Below, in pieces: positions 53,801 to 64,000 of a DNA stretch of 64,000 bases; within the stretch, counting starts at the first letter, position 1, and each line of letters opens with the position of its first letter. The position numbers and the translations under genes are program-made. Source of the stretch: Syngnathus acus. Its lineage: Eukaryota; Chordata; Actinopteri; Syngnathiformes; Syngnathidae. The stretch is taken from NCBI RefSeq assembly GCF_901709675.1, contig NC_051101.1:11738501-11802500 (forward strand). The letters are read 5' to 3'. The notes below the pieces were generated by a model, which was not told where the DNA came from, did not search any database, and saw only the letters and a program-made list of their open reading frames with translations.

Positions 53801-56800
53801 TATTAAATATAAATCTAAAATACAATTTTACCTGACTATCAGAAAGATAATTTGCCAATTTCATGTATTTTTGTAGTTATAGTTAATCTGCACGCCATCA
53901 TACTAATCAAGAAGCCTTTGTAATATTTGATCCCACTCATGTTGTAAGCCAAAAAAAAAAAAAAAAAACCCTGTCCATTTCCTTAATGCGTTCTAATATG
54001 TTTTTAATGATGATTTCACTTATCGTGACCTGTCGACTAATTTGGTGTCAACTTTTATTATCTTTCAACTGTACTATATAAATAAATCCGTGCAATGATA
54101 ACATTGGATCACATTAGACCGATCAGGTGTATTTAATGTTTATAAAATCTCTCAGGGGGAAAAAAAGGTCAACCATCTCACCTGATAATACGCAGCGCCC
54201 TTGTTTGCACGTGCAGGATGTGATTTCGTTTGGTATTTCAAGCGACCCACTCACACAGGAAAGGCAAATGAAGCATGCATTGACACATTAAATTAGAAAC
54301 CCAAAAGCTAATGAGTCGTGCTTTCGATAAAGAACCAGGAGCAGCCTCGTCCGCTATACGCCGGATTGGCCCAAAGTTTGTTGTCATGACAGGGAGACGA
54401 GGGAAAGGGGAAAATGAGGCGTAAGGCTGTGCGGGATCCCTCGGAAGAGATGATAAAACACTTTTGTCTCCAATTAGGAAGCTGCTGATCCGACGCTTTA
54501 CGACCAGAACGCGGGCAGGGATGGGATTTGAAGACCGAAAGCGTTTGGGGTGACACGGAAGTTAGTCAAGGGGAGCCGAATTTGTTCATCACCTTGTTTG
54601 AACCAACAACCGCCACGGAGCGCTTCCATAACAGCTCGCTTGTAATATTATACTAACCTTTAACTGCTCCGGGAAGTCTGAAAATAATCTCTCTTCTAAT
54701 AAAGGAACAATCAGCGTGAGAGAAAAGGCGGCTATAAAATCGACAACGCTCGTAAACCTCGTTCATTAAATCGTAAAAAAGAAAGAGGCCCGCGCTGAGT
54801 CTCGCTGTTTCCCAGCTCCAATTTTTCAATCAGGGAGGGGGGTTAACCGCCCCCCCCCTCCAACGTGCGTCACTTTAAAGCATCTTCGCTTGGCTGGCCG
54901 TGCTTCATTAAAATCATAAATCCGGACAGTGACGGAAAGGTGACGGCCAAAGTCTTCCATCACGTGTTTAAAGAGACTGCAGTGGCTCGTGGGCTACAAA
55001 AGTGCCTTCAATATTAAGTGTGTAAAGCATCTTTTTTTAATTGTTGCTTCTAGGCTGAGCGTTATAGAATGCATATTCGCCACTAAAATGCACTCTGTGG
55101 TGAACTAATTACTTTTATACTACTATTTTTACTCATGAAATCCAAGTAAATAATTAAACAAACTTGAACTTGCATAGTAAAATTGTGGTGTTGGATATTA
55201 ACGATAAATCGCTTAATAATTTTCATACGGAATGGATTGTTGATTGAACTAATGGACAGGGGTGCAGTACTCGGCTGCAACCACCAGGGGAGCTGTTGGT
55301 TCGTTTTCAACGACAGCAGTTTGTTGTCTGAAGAAGACCAACGAGATGCTAGTGAATTGTAACCAAAAAATACATCTACAATTAACAAAACAACTTATTT
55401 TGATTAAACGCCTGAATTACTTCTATTTGCGTACCATAAACGTTAGCGATAATAAAGTTAGCCTAAACTTTTCACCACCTTTTGACTGAGGGATCCATGC
55501 ATATGCCGCCTCCAAGCGAGATAAAACAGATTTGTCTGCTTGATTCATATTCCACAATCGCAAAACGTATTTGGACGCATACAACATATCATGAAGACAT
55601 TTTTTCACTTGGCTTTTCCTTTAAAATACACTTTGTACATTCAATAGCATACAATATAAAAATCGTATTGGGAAATGAGAAGCACCAGTAGGGTCAGTTA
55701 GTGGCCTAATGTTCCCTCTATGGTTCCCTGACGCTCATGATGAAGCGGACCCGGACTTTTCCCTCAGCAGGACCGAGACCAGCCTGGGCTTGGCGGGCAG
55801 TTTATTGAAAATAGGATATGGGGAAAAAATGATTGAAGCTCAACTAATCACAGCTCATACATCCATCAATGGCCAGGAGGGAGTTGTGAAGGATGAAAAT
55901 GGCGTAGAGGAGGCGGGTGAAGAGGGGGTGTAAATAGGACGGTAATGAAGAGTGAAGACAGGAAGAGGAGAGCGATGGCGGACCCTGCTTTTAACTCGGG
56001 GGACGGGGAGAGGGAGAGAGAAGGGTCACTGGGAATGAGCCACCAGCACCACGGGGATCGTTGGCCTTCTGCATGGCGCCGATGATGGCACTGTGATTGT
56101 GCGGCCTTGTCCGCCTGCCAAAAAATTCTGACCATTCATGTCGGAACCACATGCTTACAAAGAGGTCCTTAAGCATCACAATGCCGCATCGCTGCCAATT
56201 ACACTAAACTCCACCGCAACGGAAGCACACCATTCAAACTGACTGAACTTTCAACCAAAACATCACGAGAGGCCAAGTTTTTTTTTGTGGAGGGGGGCGA
56301 CGTAGAGGGGGGGGTCATGGTAACCGATGAACCAGAACAGTAAATAATTGAGGGGCAAATACTCGATTGTCTTACGCCTTTTGTGATGTATTCATATTTG
56401 TAGATGAATTGCAAATAAACTGTGGTTGCAAAAGTGTACACACCCTACGATTCAGAAATAAACATCCACTTGTACTCACACACAACACTATGGACTGCCA
56501 AATTGGACTGTTCTACATATGCAATGAGGGCTCAATGTTATTTCAAGTGCAGCCCAACCTTCGCCTGCAGGTCCCCCTACTTGCACCCTACAATTATCTT
56601 TGCAAGGACCACCTGGATCAGCAGGTGAGCCAAGCCCTAAGTCCACACACGCACGGTCACAACCTCCACTTTTCATTTGTGCTCACAGTTGATAAAAAAA
56701 AAAATCAAAACACATTCCAGGGCAAAGCTACTCGAGTCAGGAGGAATTTATTATTACAGGTGAGTCATAGGTGTGTTGCATGGCAGCGATTCCTTCTACT

Positions 56801-57088
56801 GACTCATTTACTTGGCTATCTATTGAGCAACAGTGCAAGCTCAGACCAGCCAGGCTTGTGCAGAGCAGACGAGACGGATATTTGCACCTTAAATGCAATA
56901 TTGTGCAAAACGAATAAAACTTATAAATAACAACAAAAAAAGAAAAGCTGAAATTTTCGTTACCTGCTGTTAGTGGAGTTCCAGTACACTGCGTGTCTTT
57001 TGCTCACGACGGCTGAGAAAATGTTTAAAAGTAAAAAAGTGGTTTTCCAAGCAGGTAGCGTGGCCGGGGTCCAAATGAGGGAGCCCAT
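32805..57088 (-). CDS. efna4: Ephrin-A ligand, most like ephrin-A4 (GPI-anchored)
   Basis: This is a cell-surface ligand of EphA receptors. Five exons (minus strand) are 57088-56964, 41011-40713, 38852-38784, 33928-33902 and 32893-32805. All phases agree and they total 202 residues (human EFNA4 has 201). Exon 1 gives a signal peptide (TTFLLLNIFSAVVS) and RHAVYWNSTNS with an N-glycosylation site at N37. Exon 2 gives the receptor-binding domain (VNLNDYLDFYCPYY, KRWECNTPFAPFGSVRF, SEKIQRFTPFSLGFEFLPG). Exon 3 reads LPCMKLRVTVCCE. The 27-nt exon 4 gives SKGFKQTQ. Exon 5 ends in a GPI-attachment type tail, SLHLLFILLAVLLTT. The block after FGxVxFSEKIQRFTPFSLGFEFLPG is closer to ephrin-A4 than to A1 or A3, hence the symbol. 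In-frame starts at 57145 and 57088 are both possible; 57088 gives the better signal peptide. Intron 1 is about 16 kb. Confidence 0.9.
37687..37745. repeat. Remnant of a teleost dispersed repeat (TTCATTAGGTACAC type)
   Basis: TTTCATTAGGTACACTAAACAC resembles the end of a repeat common in fish genomes (TTCATTAGGTACACC...ACCTAATAAAGTGGCC). Shorter related pieces occur at 29598-29625 (GTACCTAATAAAGTGGC) and at about 32563-32606 (GCATTAGGTGG...TACCTAATGAATTGGCC). Confidence 0.5.
43155..43315 (+). repeat. Degraded fish interspersed repeat
   Basis: CCATCCATCTATTTTGTATACCG and TTCACTCTTCCATTCACACC followed by TAGGCAATT match, with changes, the ubiquitous teleost repeat (CATCCATTTTCTATACCGCTT...TTCACACCTACGGGCAATTT). 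Confidence 0.6.
52150..52425 (+). repeat. Dispersed GATAC/CGGTAC-rich repeat
   Basis: A segment with AGGTATCGTATCGGAGCC at one end and GTAGTATCGGTACCCAGTAT at the other resembles a repeat family in fish that carries alternating CGATAC/GGTATC words. Related short pieces lie at about 25440-25480 and 42840-42890 (CTCCGATACTA) and at about 6398-6425. Confidence 0.45.
53019..53046 (+). repeat. (TG)n microsatellite
   Basis: About 14 TG dinucleotides. Confidence 0.95.
53268..53642 (+). mobile_element. Non-autonomous DNA transposon (MITE-like), degraded
   Basis: It begins TACAGTGGATATGAAAAGTC then AACACACCCCTGTTCAAATG and CCAGGTTTTTGTGA. It ends GAGGGTGTGCACACTTATGC followed by AACCCC. The ends (GTCAACACACCC / GGGTGTGCACACTT) form an imperfect inverted repeat. 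The sequence matches a repeat I remember as very common in teleosts (AAAGTCTACACACCCCTGTTC...). There is no coding frame. A related fragment (TTGCAAAAGTGTACACACCC) lies at 56418-56449, and a weaker one (AAAAGTTTACACCCCCTTGT) at about 46316. Confidence 0.65.
56418..56449 (+). mobile_element. Fragment of the same MITE-like family
   Basis: ACTGTGGTTGCAAAAGTGTA continuing CACACCCTACGA corresponds to the terminal part of the element at 53268-53642, read in the opposite orientation relative to its right end. Confidence 0.5.
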
Positions 57089-57147
57089 CACGCGCACGCC
57101 TCGTCGGGGCCGCGCACGCAGCACTTGAGAGGTGTAAAAACGCAAAA

Positions 57148-57547
57148 CAGGTGAGGAGACTCAGATTAGATCACTTAATAGTGAACGTGCGTCATTCTGA
57201 GTCAGGTGACTTGAGTGAGTCACTGAATGCTAAGAAATTTCGCGCCTTCAAAGTGAGGACTTGTTGCTAGTTTATCCAAAATCTTCATTCTGGCTTTTTT
57301 CTCAAAATCAAAAAAGGTGAAGCTTGTGGGGATGTGACAGAAGGAGGTTTGGCTCAGGAGTGATTGCGTTGCAGTCTGGGGAGGGTGGAGCCGCTAAGGT
57401 TAAGGGGGCGGGGTTAGGCAAACTTTGGACCAATCAGAACACAAGGGTGTGGTCACGCGAGAGTTCCAATTCCTAGTGACGTGCGCCGACTGGTGTAGAC
57501 GGACAGACAGCAGAAGTTGGCGCCATTCTGGCTTCCTAGCAAAGCCA
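57148..57547. promoter_or_regulatory. Probable bidirectional promoter between efna4 and a plus-strand transcript
   Basis: The gap between the ephrin start codon (57088, minus) and an ATG on the plus strand (57548) holds a GC box (GGGGGCGGGG, about 57404-57413), CCAATCAG (57431-57438) and a CpG-richer stretch. The ATG at 57548 has a good context (GCCAATGG). Confidence 0.5.
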
Positions 57548-58167
57548 ATGGCGACGAATACGACAAGGTAATTTATGATTTAAAGTGTTTAACTTCTTAT
57601 TCAGGGTGTGTCCAACACCTCCAAATGACGCTTAACACTTAAATACGTATTTAAATGCCGCAGAAGTAATTATAAAACATTTTCTTTCATCAACTTGTAT
57701 GGGGGAGATGGCTTCAAGAGGGGGGGAAATAATAGCTCTTCTTTTCCGTCGGTGGTTTATTAAAAGATATATATTTCTAGTCATTTATTGTTCATTATTT
57801 TTAATTGGAAGTAACGCAAGTAAAATGTTGCTACCTAAATGATTTAAATTAGGGTCAACAATCGTTTTATCATTGTGATATCGTCACCTGTTGTTAGGCC
57901 GTTGACGTTTTATTCACTTGCTAAATGTTGCTACGTTAGCCGAATCCAAAAATCAATCAAACCGATACTGCAAATGATATTTATTGCTATTGATCGATAT
58001 GGATGCTTGAGTTCTGTTTCACTGCTGTATGCACTGATACAGTTTGACTAAACACAAATTTATTCCAACATACAGGAAATGACCTGTCAGAAAAGAACGG
58101 AAGAGAGAAATCAGACATCCTAGCTGGAGGCGAAGTTTACTGCTGGAGTTTGGAACACATCATTCAG
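57548..58167 (+). CDS. First exons of an unidentified plus-strand transcript
   Basis: The ATG at 57548 begins MATNTTR and reaches a consensus donor at 57568 (GTAATT) after 20 bases. A second candidate exon ends at 58167 on GTAAAT. With the acceptor at 58089-58090 (ACCTGTCAG) the frame stays open and adds KERKREIRHPSW, then RRSLLLEFGTHHS. With the alternative acceptor at 58074-58075 (ACATACAG) it stops after MATNTTRK, which would make the exons 5' UTR or noncoding. I do not recognise the peptide. The transcript would continue beyond the window or through the following 6 kb. Confidence 0.35.
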
Positions 58168-59527
58168 GTAAATAAAAGTTGTCAAAACAATATTGTAGTC
58201 ATTCTTATCACTAAATAATATCATTTTTCAAAGTCCCACTTGCCATTTGTTGCTCTAAATAAAAGTATAAATTAGTAATTGAATAACACTATAACTGTAA
58301 ACAGCACCATCAAAATATTTTTTACCAAATCTTGCAGAATTACACACCTCAGCATCTTAAATTTGACGTCCTTGTTTGCCCTATTTACTGGCAGCACCTG
58401 TTTTTTTTTTTCTTTTGCAGTTTTGGGCGAGTTAGTCGTAAAAAAACACATTTTAAAACCAAAACACCTCCGTAAAAAAAAAAAAAAACAGCTGCTCTAT
58501 AACTCAGGGGCGGGGAACCTGCTGCCCAAGGGCCATTTACAGCCCACTCAAGCAATTGAGTCGGCCCTCAATATGCAATTCTAAAAACAAATCCAACCTC
58601 AGAGGAACCGCTATAAAAAAAAATCAAATAAATACATCCAGTGCGGCTCTCTTGAGGACTTCATAAAAAGTGAAGTGGCCATTGATAGGAAAATCCCCCC
58701 CCCTTTGCTCTCGCTAACTAAATACACCTCGATAAGCAAATGATGCGTTCAGGTACCCACCGCACAAGCTGCTCAAACACAATTGAGCCACAAAAATCAT
58801 TTTTTTGTGGGGTTTGTTATCTGCACTCGCCTTATTTGTCATGTGTGTTTATGTGAGATAAGTGTTAATTCCTTGCTTGTCACACACCCCAGGGGAGGGT
58901 GTAGGGACAGTAATCACTGCGCCGCTCGTGGTCCTCTCTAATTATTGGCTTCTCCCACTGTGTGTGTGTGTGTGTCTGTGCGTGTGTGTTATGGCACCTC
59001 TATCCCTCATCGATTGATAGCATTTTATTAGCCACCCGCTCCTTCTCCTCCTCCTCCTGTTGCTTTATCTATATTCCATCACGCTTGTGGACTCATTAGC
59101 TCACTTCCCGGAAATCATTAATTTCCCATGATGCCTCAGTGCTCCGATACGGCTAACTTGTCCCCGCTGGTGAGCAACCTAAATCGAGTGAGGACCACAG
59201 TGGAGGGGGAAAAGGCTCCGCAGGGGGTCTTTTTCCACTGTGACTGATCTGTTGGGTGGTTGTGGTGGATCCTGGGAGGATATTTGCATGCACTGCAGTG
59301 TATTATTTTTAATTGCGCTCGTACACACAGGTTAATGCTTGTCGGCTCATTCGTCCAGATTATTATTATCTGTCAAAAAAAAAAATGGATTAAATATTAA
59401 TGTCTTTAGAGCAAAGGCTTGTTTTTAATGTTGTGTTCCAGTGCCCTTTACTAATTTGGGAAAGTTGATATTTAAATGTGCATAGTCCGGCTTGGAAGTA
59501 AAAGTGAGGTGGAAATTGAAAAGCTTC

Positions 59528-59670
59528 CATTTTATTCATTTTCTAGCGCTGTCCAAGGTTACGGGTGATTGGAGCCAATCCCAGCAGATTTACGAAGAAG
59601 TTTTTAAATTTCAGGCCCGCAGCACACCTGAGTGACGCGGCTGGACGAGACTGGTGAACCATCCAGGGGC
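59528..59670 (+). repeat. Degraded fish interspersed repeat
   Basis: TTTTATTCATTTTCTAGCGC, GGTTACGGGTGATTGGAGCC and AATCCCAGCAG correspond to the common teleost repeat (TTTCTAGCGCTTGTCC...GGGTCGCGGGTGAGCTGGAGCCTATCCCAGC). A trailing GGCTGGACGAGACTGG fits the remainder. Confidence 0.65.
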
Positions 59671-62559
59671 GTACAGGAGGGGGGGGGCTAATGGGGCAGA
59701 GGCCCCCCCCACTTGAGATGCATGTAGAAAAGAAGTAAAATGGTAAGTAAAATAAAGCAGATCCTAGCATAAGATGGAATATGGTAAAAATAATGTCATA
59801 TGTTTATTTATATCATATATTATTTTTATTTATATACTTGTTTGTTGGCCGAGACTTGGAGTCATGGCAATCGTCATTGTTTCCTGCTATCGATGATAAT
59901 GTTGGTTTGATTTTGAGTGGTGTCATTTACCTCATGGGAGCATTGATTGAAGTGTGCAGTTATGATGATCTAAATTAAGAGCGACTTGATTGCAAAGCTG
60001 ACGTGTTTTTGTTGTTTTTTTTGGTTCGTGCTGATTTTCTGGTCACAGCTCAACTCCAAATGTGCAACATCTACTTCTCTTTTCTTAACATTTGCTTTCT
60101 CTCAGTACTGCTTCCAAAATAATTCTTTTCATCCTCCATCCCGTCCATCCGTCATGTTTCCTGACTTCATTGATCTTCTCAACGGTGCAAGATGTTTTCC
60201 ATCACTTCCTGGCGAGGGATCCTTCAGCATGCATGTTCTGTCTGACTGACTCATTAGGCTGGAAACTTTTGTTTGCTGCTGCGCCACGTTTTCATTCTTG
60301 TGAATGCGTTCATTGTGTTCAACTCTGCGCCGTGCTTTTTTTTTTTTTTTTTTTTAAAAACAACTCAAAAAATTCCCGGGTTTGATTGCATCAAAAATTT
60401 TTGGGACATAATATTTCCCTGATTAGATTTTTTTTTTTTTCCCTCAGCTTGATTGCCTTTCTCTCATCTGCCAACATTGCCGTCCATGTGTGGACGCACT
60501 TGGACTTCCTGTCCTCTGCTTGCACTTAGAGGAATGTTCACAAGATGAAGTGGACTATTTTTCTTCTTTCATAGCCCCCCGCCCCTTCTCATCTTTATGA
60601 TCCTTCTTCCCTCCATCTCCTCCACCCCGTTGCTCTCGTACAGCCGTGTCAGCCGCCTCTTCATGCTCTTATCGCCACTTATACAGGCTGACACCAAGCC
60701 AATTGCAAGGGGCACTAATCAAACACACACCCACATACGCACACTCCATTTTCTCCAATAATCCCGCTATTTTTGGTCCCTTCCATTCCTGATAGGCCTC
60801 ACGCATGCATGTTTAAATGACACAATCACTCCTCCGCCGAAGTCCAATAAATGGCTTCATCCCTTCATTTTATTTTACTTGCACTCTCGCAAAATTTCTC
60901 TTGATAGTCCTTCATTTTGTGTCTTGGGTGGCCTACCTTTTTTTTTTTTTTTTGCTTTTTGTTTCTTTCTCCGTCTGCCGTTTTATTCTTGCCTCTCATT
61001 TACCATTGTGGTACTTTGATGAGGCGGTCATCACAATTACTCCTTTTTGGATGGGGGGGGGGGAAATTGCATTGTGTGTTCTCTCTCGCTGTCTCCCTCA
61101 GCCGTAATTACACTTCTCGACTCAAGCAGCGATGGTAAATGCTTTTCTATTCCCTTCTCTCCATCACTCTCCCTCAATTTCCATCGCTCCCCTTCTTCCT
61201 CGCCAGGCAAATTACATCTGGGTTGCCATGGCGATGTGTTTATTGAATGCTTTTTTGACACACTCAGTTCCATCCCCCCATGGATCTCTGCCACCTCCAT
61301 TTCTCTTTTCTTTTACTTTTTTAATTGTATTGTAGTCTATTAGTCTTTTTTTTGTAATGGTAAAAAAAATAAAAGACAATAGAGCGTGTTAATAGCCATC
61401 CATTTTGTTGTGCGCCAAAGCAAATAAGGCGTGTTATCGATAGCGTGTGCTATCCATCACTGTGGACTGTGTAAGCAGCCCCAGATGAGTACAAGTGAGC
61501 AATGCATCGTGACGAGCGGCCATTCTTTTTATTTAGTGTCATCTCTCTTTGACGGCAGCATATGTCAAAGTGGAGGTGAAGCAATATGAAAAATACAACT
61601 TTATATTTTTATTATGAACACAGCAATAATTTTTTGACCTCATACATCTTTTATTGTGTTGACATGAATGGACAAGGTCGTGTTAGAGGAAAAAAAAAAA
61701 AAATCTCAACTCCTTAAAGAGCCTCAAAGATTCATTTGTAAGGCGTTCTCTTTATTCTGGCGAGTTGCAGGCAAGCCGCTTGGCAGCCACCTCAAATGAC
61801 GACGTCCAACCTGGCACGCTTTATTTGCTGCTTTGACCGTTCTCATGTCTCCTTGGCCGCTTCTAAAAGCATTTAGTCACAAAGTTAGCTTGTCTTTTTC
61901 GAAGAGAGCGGAGCATGAAGAGAGAGCGAGGTGGCTTGTTGTGGTAAATAGAGATCAAGGCACAACCTTCAATGACTCAACGCTGGCAGGATTCCACAGC
62001 CGGAGCCTCGTTCATCTCGGTGTCCATCTGGGACGGCGCGGGGAGGGAGAGAGGATAAATTGTTGAGGTGTTCAGGGTGGGGTGTTTAGAATGACTTTGC
62101 ACAGAGGGGAGGGCGGCAAAGCGCATCGAGAACACAGAGTGATGCGGACAAGATGCTGCCGATGGATGGAGGCGAGCCAATGATGCACAGTCATCCGCGG
62201 ATATTCTGTCACGGCTGAGGTCAAGGTCACACGTGAGACATGGAAATTTGCTTTTTTGGAGGAACTTTTGTCATAAATGGCATCTTTGAAATGGTAGCCT
62301 AGCGTGAGGAGACACGAGCGCAAGAGTTTGTGTGTGTGATTAAAACGCTGTCTCACTTTTGTTTTCTCATCACAACCTTTGACAGGCTCCCAAATGTACC
62401 GCACAAACATTCAATTACGAAAATGCGCCGCTTTCAAACAATAATCCGAGCGCATTCCCTCCAATTAACTTCACAGACTTTCACTCGATGAAGCGGTCGA
62501 AGACACGCTGCTGGGAAATAATTAGCGTCTTCTTTTCTTCCTTCCATTGAAACGGCAAC

Positions 62560-62830
62560 AATATAAATTCCCACATGTTGACACGCCGCTTTCTGGTTTT
62601 GTGATTTGAATTATTAATTGCTAGTCGTGTTCTCATGGCTGGAGGAGGATGCGGACTTTCAGACTGTTATCCGACAGCCTCGATCGCCTTCCCCCTCATC
62701 AGGGGCCGGGCTGAAAGTGATATCTGCTAATGATCGCCCTCGCCGTCTTTCAGTAAATGAGCGAAAGTGATCCGGCTCTCTAATGACCAGCGTGAATAAT
62801 TGCCTTCTAAATAAAGGCTCCGTTTGGTGT
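62560..62830. other. Candidate conserved noncoding element
   Basis: The block is GC-balanced and free of repeats. It contains GAATTATTAATTGC, TGATATCTGCTAATGATCGC, CTCTAATGACC and GTGAATAATTG, all homeodomain-type cores, within otherwise AT-rich sequence with long homopolymers. No codon structure is seen. Conservation is inferred from texture only. Confidence 0.25.
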
Positions 62831-64000
62831 TTGGGAAAGAAAAAGAAAAAAAATCTGCTGTGTCTGCTTTGTTTTAAGCATTTGCTTTACATTATACATT
62901 TGAAAAGTAATTTTTTTGATTAATTCAAATGATTTTAGAAAATGTTGTAAAATTAAGTAAGTTCAATTTGTTTATTCTTTTAATTAATTTAAATGATTCT
63001 TTTAAGCACATTTAAACTCATTTACCAAGTAGTAGAAGATTTTTTAGAAACAACCTTGTTAGGTATCTGAGCTCTACTGATGGCTAATATGTGTCGTAAC
63101 ATTTTATGGACTGAATAAATCCGAGCTACAATTCAGGCCAGCTCATTAGCCATGCCGCACCATTTTGCGGCGATGTGACTGTCGTCCAGTTTTATATCGC
63201 TGACCTCGATAATATAATGTCACCTACATGAACAACAGATCTTGCTTGTTTGGAAGTTCTCTGGAGGAAAGATTGGCCTCTGTCATCGTTTTTTTTTTTT
63301 TTTTTTGGCAGCAGACTTTCCTTTTTTTTTTTATGTTCTTGACATCCATTTCTTCCGTTGGATGCATACATGTTTTTTTCCCCTCACCGCAGATCAGACA
63401 GGCGCTTGGAGTGACATTCATTTGGGATCCAACGTTTAGCCAGATGAAAGAGCTGTGGAGTTCCACCACGATAAAAGAAAAAGGCACCAGAGAATCTTTA
63501 TTTGATCTATTTATTTGTTTTTCCTCAGCGGCCTTTTCACCTTCCCGTACATTCCTTCCATTTTCACTTATTAAAACATCAACCTTTCCAAAATGAGGCA
63601 ATAAATCAAACTAAGTTTCCAGTGGAAGCGGCGGGGAATAAAATAAATGAGAAAGTCCAGGACTGGTATTTAAAGAGAGAATGGCTTGTGGAAATGAAAG
63701 CGGACCGGATCCGGCAATGAGATCCGTTTCTCAGATAAGAGAACTAATGAAAGGCACATCGAGCTTCTCTGCTGACTGACTGACAGACAGACAGGAAGAC
63801 AATTAAGGTTAACACCTATGCAATTAGGCAGTAATGGAGTCATTTGATTGGAATGACTACATGTGGGATGAGCAGCGCTTGAACATTTGGACCAATGGTT
63901 GGATCGTCCTCAGGGTTAAAAAAAAAAAAAGCCAAAGAATTTGGAAGCACATTTTGACAGTTACTAAGTTTACTATAAAAGATGATTGATGAAATCTGGT

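Larger units (their letters stand above)
41012..56963 (-). other. efna4 intron 1 (about 16 kb)
   Basis: The intron is bounded by GTAACG after exon 1 and TTTTTTCCAG before exon 2. It contains no supported nested gene. It has repeats (about 43155-43315, 52150-52425, 53019-53046, 53268-53642 and 56418-56449) and GC-balanced patches near 51050-51400 and 54310-54800 that may be regulatory. Long first introns are usual for ephrin genes. Confidence 0.7.
58168..64000. other. Probable intron of the plus-strand transcript, or intergenic DNA
   Basis: No homologous exon was recognised. One short open segment with both splice signals (acceptor CCCTCAG, about 61101 to donor GTAAAT, about 61133; VITLLDSSSDG) and an acceptor-like CTCACCGCAG at about 63383-63392 are noted only as possibilities. 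Poly-T tracts occur at about 60336, 60429, 60940 and 63288. Confidence 0.3.

Overview
The window is nuclear DNA from a ray-finned (teleost) fish. The genes are split into short exons with GT/AG introns, intergenic DNA is AT-rich with many homopolymer and microsatellite tracts, and several teleost repeat families are present. The gene content matches the mammalian 1q21-q22 neighbourhood (SHC1, FLAD1, LENEP, EFNA4), but order and orientation differ. There is no prokaryotic, phage or CRISPR content. All exon coordinates were read by eye from splice sites and reading-frame continuity.

Layout. (1) 1-2.3 kb: a CpG-type promoter with a possible first coding exon of an unrecognised plus-strand gene (880-987), then a small intronless minus-strand gene resembling LENEP (1893-2099). 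(2) 2.3-10.1 kb: shc1 on the minus strand. Twelve coding exons join without a frame break into a 587-residue p66-type adaptor (CH2-PTB-CH1-SH2), followed by a probable long 3' UTR. (3) 10.1-11.1 kb: a minus-strand open frame with four copies of a tryptophan/basic motif, not recognised. (4) 11-20 kb: no convincing protein gene. It holds a compact promoter-like cluster near 15.0 kb, a three-copy 182-bp tandem repeat and a CRE near 19.2 kb. (5) 20.1-24.0 kb: flad1 (FAD synthase) on the plus strand, nine core exons giving 492 residues, plus a possible upstream exon adding a mitochondrial-type leader. (6) 24-32.8 kb: intergenic DNA with transposon remnants and one conserved-looking block. (7) 32.8-57.1 kb: an ephrin-A gene, best matched to ephrin-A4, on the minus strand. 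It has five exons including a 27-nt microexon, 202 residues, and a first intron of about 16 kb. (8) 57.1-57.6 kb: a shared promoter region that starts a divergent plus-strand transcript of unknown identity. The rest of the window appears to be intron or intergenic DNA.

Functionally, the ephrin is a GPI-anchored ligand for Eph receptor tyrosine kinases and Shc1 is a cytosolic adaptor linking phosphotyrosine receptors to Grb2/Ras. Flad1 makes FAD from FMN, and the LENEP-like peptide is of unknown biochemical function. They are neighbours by ancient synteny and are not a functional operon. I did not find cks1b, zbtb7b, dcst1/2 or adam15, which sit among these genes in mammals.
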